A stretch of 11,486 nt of DNA from Streptococcus oralis (lineage in GTDB: Bacteria > Bacillota > Bacilli > Lactobacillales > Streptococcaceae): contig CALHBZ010000252.1 in assembly GCA_937930605.1 (NCBI GenBank), positions 1 to 11,486 of the forward strand, written 5' to 3'. A program made the translations under genes and the position numbers. Shown here piece after piece: positions 1-6,800 of this stretch. The notes under the pieces are model-generated. The model made no database searches. It was given only the letters and a program-made list of their open reading frames with translations, and was not told the origin of the DNA. Positions within the stretch are counted from its first letter, which is position 1; every line of letters begins with the position of its first letter.

Positions 1-1439
1 TCATTGATATTGTCAACCGTCTGGGCTTGGCCCATCCTGAGATTTCTTTTAGTTTAATCAGTGATGGCAAGGAAATGACACGGACAGCAGGAACTGGTCA
101 GCTGCGCCAAGCTATTGCTGGGATCTATGGTTTGGCGAGTGCCAAGAAGATGATAGCCATTGAGAACTCGGATCTGGACTTTGAAATTTCAGGTTTCGTG
201 TCCTTGCCTGAATTAACACGTGCTAATCGTAACTATATCAGCCTCTTCATCAATGGCCGTTATATCAAAAACTTCCTGCTCAACCGTGCAATTCTTGACG
301 GCTATGGCAGTAAGCTCATGGTAGGACGTTTTCCACTGGCTGTCATTCACATCCATATCGATCCTTATCTGGCGGATGTCAATGTGCATCCAACCAAGCA
401 AGAGGTGCGGATTTCCAAGGAAAAAGAACTGATGGCACTTGTATCAGAAGCTATCGCAAAGAGTCTTAAGGAACAGACTTTGATACCTGATGCCTTGGAA
501 AATCTTGCCAAATCGACCGTGCGTAATCGTCAAAAGGTAGAGCAGACCATTCTTCCACTCAAAGAAAATACGCTTTACTATGAAAAAACAGAGGTAACAA
601 GACCCAGTCAAGCTGAGGTAGCTGATCATCAGGTTGAATTAACTGAGGATGGGCAGGATTTAACCTTGTTTGCCAAGGAAACCTTGGACCAGTTGACCAA
701 GCCTGCAAAACTGCATTTTGCAGAGAGGAAATCAGCTAACTATGACCAACTAGACCATCCAGAGCTAGACCTTGCCAGTCTCGATAAGGCTTATGACAAG
801 CTGGAGAGAGAAGAATCATCAAGCTTCCCAGAGTTGGAATTTTTTGGACAAATGCACGGGACTTATCTCTTTGCCCAAGGGCGAGATGGGCTCTACATCA
901 TAGACCAGCACGCGGCTCAGGAAAGGGTCAAGTACGAGGAATACCGTGAAAGCATTGGGAATGTTGACCAGAGTCAGCAGCAACTCCTAGTACCTTACAT
1001 CTTTGAGTTTCCTGCGGATGATGCCCTTCGTCTTAGAGAAAGAATGCCTCTCTTAGAGGAAGTGGGCGTCTTTCTAGCAGAGTACGGAGAAAATCAATTT
1101 ATTCTACGTGAACATCCTATTTGGATGGCAGAGGAAGAAATCGAGTCTGGCATCTATGAAATGTGTGACATGCTGCTCTTGACCAAGGAAGTTTCTATCA
1201 AGAAATACCGAGCGGAGCTGGCTATCATGATGTCCTGCAAGCGGTCTATCAAGGCCAATCACCGTATCGATGACCACTCAGCCAGACAGCTCCTTTATCA
1301 GCTTTCTCAATGTGACAATCCTTATAACTGCCCCCACGGACGTCCTGTTTTGGTGCATTTCACCAAGTCGGATATGGAAAAGATGTTCCGACGCATTCAG
1401 GAAAATCATACTAGCCTCCGTGAGTTGGGGAAATATTAA
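1..1439 (+). CDS. mutL: DNA mismatch repair protein MutL (HexB), 3' part
   Basis: This is the C-terminal 478 codons of MutL; the reading frame is open to the window edge (first full codon at base 3), so the start and most ATPase motifs lie upstream. Family members are about 650 residues long. The end of the N-terminal GHKL ATPase/transducer domain is visible, including the conserved [13 protein letters not shown] stretch (bases 376-414). After a charged variable linker comes the C-terminal dimerisation and nuclease domain. It has the complete metal-binding endonuclease motif [12 protein letters not shown] (903-938), then [12 protein letters not shown] and CPHGRP, which complete the zinc site in nicking MutL proteins. 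MutL couples MutS mismatch recognition to strand removal; with an intact nuclease motif it is expected to nick DNA itself, as in bacteria without MutH. A hairpin terminator follows 41 bases after the stop, so mutL ends its transcript here. I see no frameshift. Confidence 0.97.
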   Translation, partial: IDIVNRLGLAHPEISFSLISDGKEMTRTAGTGQLRQAIAGIYGLASAKKMIAIENSDLDFEISGFVSLPELTRANRNYISLFINGRYIKNFLLNRAILDGYGSKLMVGRFPLAVIHIHIDPYLADVNVHPTKQEVRISKEKELMALVSEAIAKSLKEQTLIPDALENLAKSTVRNRQKVEQTILPLKENTLYYEKTEVTRPSQAEVADHQVELTEDGQDLTLFAKETLDQLTKPAKLHFAERKSANYDQLDHPELDLASLDKAYDKLEREESSSFPELEFFGQMHGTYLFAQGRDGLYIIDQHAAQERVKYEEYRESIGNVDQSQQQLLVPYIFEFPADDALRLRERMPLLEEVGVFLAEYGENQFILREHPIWMAEEEIESGIYEMCDMLLLTKEVSIKKYRAELAIMMSCKRSIKANHRIDDHSARQLLYQLSQCDNPYNCPHGRPVLVHFTKSDMEKMFRRIQENHTSLRELGKY

Positions 1440-1480
1440 GAGTGGGGCTATTTTGCAGAATCATCTTGTATAAATAAAAT

Positions 1481-1518
1481 AAGATTCCTGTTTCTAGTAA
1501 AGGTGAGACAGGAATCTT
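1481..1518 (+). terminator. Intrinsic terminator after mutL
   Basis: A 14-bp stem pairs 1481-1494 with 1505-1518 with one G-U pair and a 10-base loop, and runs into TTTT at 1517-1520. It lies 41 bases past the mutL stop. The reverse strand after the stem is also T-rich (complement of 1471-1480), so it could work in both directions. Confidence 0.85.
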
Positions 1519-1694
1519 TTAATATGCTTAAAAAATCATGTAGTTCGAAAACTGCTGGTACTTAGTGAAGTGAATCTGATTCTGAACATCGTAACGATTT
1601 ATCAGGAAGATTCCATTTGAAGTAGTCTGTTTCAGGTGCTCTAAAGAAGGGGGAATGTGCTAAAAGAAGGAGAATTTTCTAGAAAGAGAAGCGC
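1519..1694. other. Spacer between mutL terminator and amylase promoter
   Basis: No convincing gene is seen here. The only structure is a 43-codon open frame on the minus strand (1659-1528) that ends at a TAA directly beside the mutL terminator. It has no start codon or ribosome binding site of its own and is preceded by a stop, so it may be the tail of a decayed convergent gene or chance. A purine-rich AGAAGG-type stretch near 1643-1672 is not placed to serve a gene. Confidence 0.4.
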
Positions 1695-1723
1695 TTGCAA
1701 AGGTAGTTGTAAAGTAGTATACT
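1695..1723 (+). promoter_or_regulatory. Sigma-A promoter of the amylase gene
   Basis: The -35 box TTGCAA (1695-1700) and the -10 box TATACT (1718-1723) are separated by exactly 17 bases. The predicted transcript start is near 1730, giving a leader of about 60 bases before the ATG at 1790. It is the best promoter match in the spacer. Confidence 0.75.
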
Positions 1724-1734
1724 AGGATTAAGCT

Positions 1735-1750
1735 ATGGAATCGTTTGCAT
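1735..1750 (+). promoter_or_regulatory. Candidate cre / LacI-family operator
   Basis: The 16 bases ATGGAATCGTTTGCAT match the CcpA cre consensus WTGNNARCGNWWWCAW at all but two defined positions. The site sits just downstream of the predicted start of transcription, a usual roadblock position for carbon catabolite repression. A weaker CG-centred site, AAGCGCTT (1689-1696), overlaps the -35 box 50 bases upstream. A maltose-type LacI-family repressor such as MalR is an alternative binder. Confidence 0.5.
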
Positions 1751-1789
1751 AGAATTGAAATGATAAGAGACAATTTAGGAGACAAAACA

Positions 1790-3559
1790 ATGGAATTAAC
1801 AGCCATTTACCACAGACCAGAGTCGGAGTATGCATATCTTTATAAAGACAATACAATGCACATTCGTATCCGAACCAAGAAAGATGATATTGAAGGCATC
1901 AACTTACATTATGGAGATCCTTTTATCTTTATAGAGGATCATTATGAAGCAATCAAGGAAATGGTCAAAGTCACCTCCGATGCTTTGTTTGATTACTGGC
2001 AAGTGGAGGTTACGGTCGGCTATGCACGACTCCAGTATCTTTTTGAACTCAAGGATAAGCAAGGTCAGACAATCTTATATGGCGATAAGGGGTGTGTTGA
2101 AAATACGCTAGAAAACCTTCATTACGAAGGAAACGGCTTTAAAGTTCCTTATATCCATGAGATTGATGCTTGCCATGTTCCTGACTGGGTAGCTGAGACG
2201 GTATGGTATCAGATTTTCCCAGAACGTTTTGCCAATGGCAATCCTGAGATTTCTCCCAAAGGGGCGCTAGCTTGGGATTCGTCTATTAAACCAAAAACTA
2301 GCGATTTCTTTGGTGGTGATTTACAAGGTATTATTGACCATCTGGATTACTTGCAAGACTTAGGGATTACAGGTCTTTATCTCTGTCCGATTTTTGAATC
2401 TCCAAGCAATCACAAGTACAATACAACAGATTATTTCGAAATTGACCGTCATTTTGGAGACAAGGAGACCTTCCGTCAACTGGTGACAGAAGCTCATCAG
2501 AGAGGGATGAAAATTATGCTGGACGCTGTTTTCAACCATATCGGAGACCAATCTCCACAGTGGCAGGATGTCCTCAAAAACGGTGAAAATTCTGTTTATA
2601 AAGACTGGTTCCATGTTCAAGAGTTCCCGGTGACAAAGGATAAGCTTACAAATCCAAGAAAGTTCCCTTACCATACCTTTGCCTTTGAGAGCTATATGCC
2701 CAAGCTAAATACAGCCAATCCTCAAGTGAGGGACTATTTGTTGAGCGTTGCGACCTACTGGATTGAAGAGTTTGATATCGATGCTTGGCGCTTGGATGTG
2801 GCCAACGAAGTCGACCACCAATTTTGGAGAGATTTCCGCAAGGCTATCTTGGCTAAAAAGCCTGACCTTTATATCCTGGGAGAAGTCTGGCACACCTCTC
2901 AGCCTTGGCTAAATGGTGATGAGTTCCATGCAGTCATGAATTATCCTCTCTCTGACAGTATCAAGGATTATTTCTTGCGTGGGGTTAAGAAGTCCCATCA
3001 ATTTATCGATGAGATCAATAGCCAGTCTATGTACTATAGACAGCAGATTTCAGAAGTGATGTTCAATCTGCTGGATTCGCACGATACGGAGCGCATTTTG
3101 GCTACAGCTAAAGGAAACGTCCAACTGGTCAAGTCTGCCCTAGCCTGCCTCTTTTTACAAAGGGGAACACCGTGTTTCTACTATGGAACCGAGTTAGAAT
3201 TAGATGGGGGACCAGACCCAGATTGTCGTCGTGTGATGCCTTGGGAACGCGTTTCCGACAGCAATGACATGCTTCATTTTATGAAGAAATTGATTCAGCT
3301 TCGCAAGAGTGTCTCAGACATTATCCAACATGGAACCTATAACCTGAAAGAAATCAAGCCAGATGTGCTATCTCTGACTTGGGATTATGATGGACAAAAG
3401 GTCCAAGCCATTTTTAACCAATCAACTGAAAATTATCTTGTAGAGAGTGATTCTGTAGCGTTAGCGAGTCATTGCCAAGAAACAGACGAGGGTCTTTCTA
3501 TTTTACCGAACGGTCTTGCGGTCTGTTATCAAGCTCCTGAAATTTCGTCTAGTATCTGA
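1790..3559 (+). CDS. Neopullulanase / cyclomaltodextrinase-type alpha-glycosidase (GH13_20)
   Basis: This 589-residue cytoplasmic enzyme hydrolyses alpha-1,4 (and possibly alpha-1,6 or cyclic) glucans such as imported maltodextrins. Residues 1 to about 125 look like the CBM34-type N-terminal domain of this subfamily; the (beta/alpha)8 barrel follows. The GH13 conserved regions are all present: DAVFNH (245-250), the subfamily signature MPKLN (303-307), RLDVANE with nucleophile D336, GEVW with acid/base E365, and SHDTER with D432. The length fits the subfamily, and there is no signal peptide. I chose the ATG at 1790 because AGGAG (1777-1781) precedes it by 8 bases; the in-frame TTG at 1745 lacks such a site and lies inside the cre-like element. 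It is monocistronic, with a promoter at 1695-1723, probably sugar-controlled, and hairpin terminators downstream. Subfamily assignment is firm; exact substrate preference cannot be read from the sequence. Confidence 0.93.
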   Translation: MELTAIYHRPESEYAYLYKDNTMHIRIRTKKDDIEGINLHYGDPFIFIEDHYEAIKEMVKVTSDALFDYWQVEVTVGYARLQYLFELKDKQGQTILYGDKGCVENTLENLHYEGNGFKVPYIHEIDACHVPDWVAETVWYQIFPERFANGNPEISPKGALAWDSSIKPKTSDFFGGDLQGIIDHLDYLQDLGITGLYLCPIFESPSNHKYNTTDYFEIDRHFGDKETFRQLVTEAHQRGMKIMLDAVFNHIGDQSPQWQDVLKNGENSVYKDWFHVQEFPVTKDKLTNPRKFPYHTFAFESYMPKLNTANPQVRDYLLSVATYWIEEFDIDAWRLDVANEVDHQFWRDFRKAILAKKPDLYILGEVWHTSQPWLNGDEFHAVMNYPLSDSIKDYFLRGVKKSHQFIDEINSQSMYYRQQISEVMFNLLDSHDTERILATAKGNVQLVKSALACLFLQRGTPCFYYGTELELDGGPDPDCRRVMPWERVSDSNDMLHFMKKLIQLRKSVSDIIQHGTYNLKEIKPDVLSLTWDYDGQKVQAIFNQSTENYLVESDSVALASHCQETDEGLSILPNGLAVCYQAPEISSSI

Positions 3560-3648
3560 TTTGGAAATAGAGAGAAGTATTGTCTGCTAAATCAACTACA
3601 ATATAGGCAGATGATTTTCACGACAATCTAAAAACTGTAGGAAAATTG

Positions 3649-3687
3649 AAAAGATTTAGTTTTGACTTGCTCAGAACTAGGTCTTTT
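3649..3687 (+). terminator. Probable intrinsic terminator after the amylase gene
   Basis: A 13-bp stem, including two G-U pairs, joins 3649-3661 to 3675-3687 with a 13-base loop and merges into a run of five T (3684-3688). It starts 90 bases past the amylase stop. The stem is AT-rich, so strength is uncertain. Confidence 0.55.
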
Positions 3688-3719
3688 TCATTTTACCTTA
3701 CTTTGTTTGCCGAGGTGAT

Positions 3720-3741
3720 AGACGGACAGTCTGTTCCGTCT
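3720..3741 (+). terminator. Second hairpin terminator on the amylase side
   Basis: A perfect 7-bp stem, AGACGGA (3720-3726) with TCCGTCT (3735-3741), has an 8-base loop and is followed by TTTCT. The T-run follows it only on the plus strand, so it reads with the amylase gene and may be a back-up terminator. Confidence 0.5.
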
Positions 3742-3767
3742 TTTCTAGACTACCAAACAAATAAAAA

Positions 3768-3815
3768 ATTGTCCTGCCCTCAGAAGCAAATGCAGCTTTT
3801 AGGGGGCAGGACAAT
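3768..3815 (-). terminator. Strong intrinsic terminator of the GH95 gene
   Basis: A perfect 12-bp stem joins 3768-3779 to 3804-3815 and extends inward to about 20 pairs (to 3787/3795) with a single bulged A at 3801 and a 7-base loop. Read on the minus strand it is followed by a T-rich tail (complement of AATAAAAAATT), the usual intrinsic terminator form. It lies 43 bases past the GH95 stop codon. Confidence 0.9.
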
Positions 3816-3857
3816 GTGATTTCTTCTTATCTTTAGGTGATTTGGATGATGTTTATT

Positions 3858-6800
3858 TTACTCCTTTTTAGTTTTTACTAAGAAAGTAGCTGTTAAGACC
3901 AAACTGAGACCAGCTAAGAAGAGGAGTGGATTTCTTTCTTCCCCAGTTGCAGGGAGTTTTTCTTGATGACCACTATCAGTCGTGTGTACCAGTGCCTCTG
4001 TCTCTGTTGTAGTTGGTTTTTCATGTGGGTTTACAACCTCAACAGTTGGTGAGCTTGTAGTGTTGTAGACAACTGCATAAGTACTAACGTTATTGGTCAA
4101 AAATTCAAGCATGCCATCTCGGATAGTAAAGTCCTGTGGTTCTAACTCTCTAGTCGGAGTGAGGTAGTAGACTCCTTGCACTTCTCCTGAAACTGGTAAG
4201 CGAACTAAGACTTGATTCTGTAGTTGGACATTGTGATTTTCCTTATTTTTGAGCTGGAAATCATATGCATCGTATGTCTTACCAAAGAGTTCTTGGGCTA
4301 GCACTCGTCGGCTTGCTAAGTGGGCAACGTCTTCCAAGTCAGTAGCTCCACCGATGATTTCGACCCCCGTCTTTTTATCTTTCAAGGTGCGCAACTGATA
4401 CTCAGGTCGAGTGAGGGTTGGAGCAGCCTGATCTCCACTAGTTCCGATAGGGTCAGTGTACTCAGGTTTTTCTACTATTGGAGCTTCCTCTTGCCCTGCG
4501 GTTCCGATAGGGTTGGTGTATTCAGGTTTCTCAACAGTAGGAGCTTCCTCTTGACCCGCCGTTCCGATGGGGTCAGTGTACTCAGGTTTTTCTACTATTG
4601 GAGCTTCCTCTTGCCCTGCGGTTCCGATAGGATTGGTGTATTCAGGAATTTCTACAGTAGGAGCTGGTTCGTCCCCCTTGCTTGTAGTTGGTTGTTTCTC
4701 GTCAACCTTTTTCTCATCCTTTTTAGTAAAGACGGCTACGACAGGACTGCTTGTGGTAGTTCCTTGAATGGCATAAGCTGCAATCGCTTTTCCGATTTGT
4801 CGATCAGTACCGTCGGGGATTGGGATTTGAACTTGATTGTCTTGGATTGATAGCACGGTCTGATCCCCACTTGTAACCAGATGCGTTTCGTCCACTTTGC
4901 GCAAGACTAGAGGATCTTTGACACCTGGGAAGGTCACAGCGATGGCTTCCCAATCTCCAGATGGTAGGGTTAAGGAAATTTCTTTGTCATTTCCCTTAAG
5001 AGGAGCAATACTTGGGCTATCTATACCAACAGCAGGGGCTTTGATGATATCAAAGGAGTCTAGAGAAATTTTCTTGCGACCTTCTGGTGAATCTGGGTCA
5101 ACACGTAACGTTAGGGTGTGCGGACCGTCAGCAAGGTTTGTAAATTCGCCAATAAAGGCTCTCTTTTCAGTAGCGCCTGAAGTGTAGAAGTCTAGACTTG
5201 GCATTTCTTTGCCATCTAGTGTAACACGCGCTCGTCCAAGGGCAAGGCTCTTCAAACCATAGATACGAATACCTGTACCAGTAAAGGAAATAGTTGCCTG
5301 AGCTTCTGAAGCTGCACTAGAGTCGCTGTTGTTGATGTCAGCGTATTTTTCCGTACCTCCGTAGAGTTCAGGGTCAGACCAATCCTTAAACTGGGAACCA
5401 TACTGGATACGAGTGTCGCGATCATCCATTTTCTCAATCGTGTTACCTGCTCCTGATAGGATCTTGAAGTAATCTAATGAAATTTTCGAGCGTTCACTTC
5501 CACGTCCTTTGTGCTCACGTTTAACGCTAAGAGTCAATGTATGAGGTCCATCTGCTAATCCTGTGAAGCGGCCGATGAGACTTCCTTTTTCAGTTGCTCC
5601 AGCAGTATGAAAATCAAGCTCTCCAACTTCTTTGCCGTCAATTTTAGCAGTAGCAAGGCCTAGTTCGGACGATTTTAGTCCATAGATTTCGATACCAACA
5701 CCATTGAAAGGAATAGTAGCAGTCACGTCTTCGTCTGTGTAGTCACCTTTTGAAAGGTCAGCAAACTTCTCCGTTCCTCCAAATAATTCTGAATCTGCCC
5801 AGTTTCCAAAGGCAGCTCCGTACTGGATACGACCGTCTCGGTCATCCATCAATTCACTAGGAGTTTCTACAGTGACCTGTTCAGATACTTGTGTGGAAAC
5901 TTCGCCCAGCATAGCCTTTACAGTATAGGTATAGGCGAGTTGAGGATCTAGTGATCGGTCGACAAAGTTAGTTTGATTGGTTATAAATTCTCTAGTTGTA
6001 GAGGTTTGGCCAGATTCGTCTTTCACTTGTCTTTGGATGACATAGTGGGTAGCGCCTTCTACTTTGTTGAAGGTGAGTTCGGCAGTGACACCGTTTTGTC
6101 GAACTGCTGTCAGACTGGTTACGCGACCAGGGAAATGTTCAAAGGTAATGACATCGCCTTTTTGTGTTGCCAGTTGGATGCGGCCATCTTTGAGGACAGT
6201 TGCCTTGACAGCTTTGCCATTGACCTTGATTTGGCTGGCTTCTATATTTGGATAGTCTACAACCAAGTCTCCACCGACATTTGAAAGGAAGGACAAACTT
6301 TGAAGATTTTTATCTTTCCACTTCATGCTGACTTCAAAGTTACCACGGGCAACCAAGCCAGAAACCTGACCGTCTTTCCAAGCATCTGGAAGGGCTGGCA
6401 ATGGCGCAATATAGCCAGTATGAGATTGGAGGAGCATTTCTGCCATCCCGCTAGTTGCTCCAAAGTTTCCATCGATTTGGAAAGGCGCGTGGGTATCCCA
6501 AAGGTTTTCTAGGGTTGAGTACTTGAGCTGTTCAGCGAGTAGACGATGGGCACGGTTACCGTCCAAGAGGCGAGCCCAAAGGTTGATTTTATTAGCCTTA
6601 GACCAACCGGTACCACCATCTCCGCGATGGTTGAGGGTAGCACGCGCAGCTTCTAGGTATTCAGCCTGATCCTTGCTAAAGAGTGTACCTGGGAAGAGAC
6701 CTACCAGATGGGAAACGTGGCGGTGGTTATTTTCAATCCCTTCGTTGGTGAATTGTGGACTGTCTTCCTCGTACCATTCCTTGATCCGTCCTTCTTTGTT

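Noticed and set aside
1521..1690. BOX or RUP intergenic element
   Set aside because: Only a short TTCGAAAA resembles BOX; the rest of the element is missing.
1745..1789. Upstream TTG start of the amylase gene
   Set aside because: It lacks a ribosome binding site, lies in a cre-like element, and the ATG at 1790 has a well-spaced AGGAG.
4410..4649. CRISPR-like array
   Set aside because: The repeats are contiguous with no spacers and encode an in-frame 20-residue protein repeat.
4320..4850. 176-codon open frame on the plus strand opposite the GH95 gene
   Set aside because: It lies across the 60-base repeats, whose period keeps the opposite frame open; it has repetitive, non-protein-like composition and no ribosome binding site.
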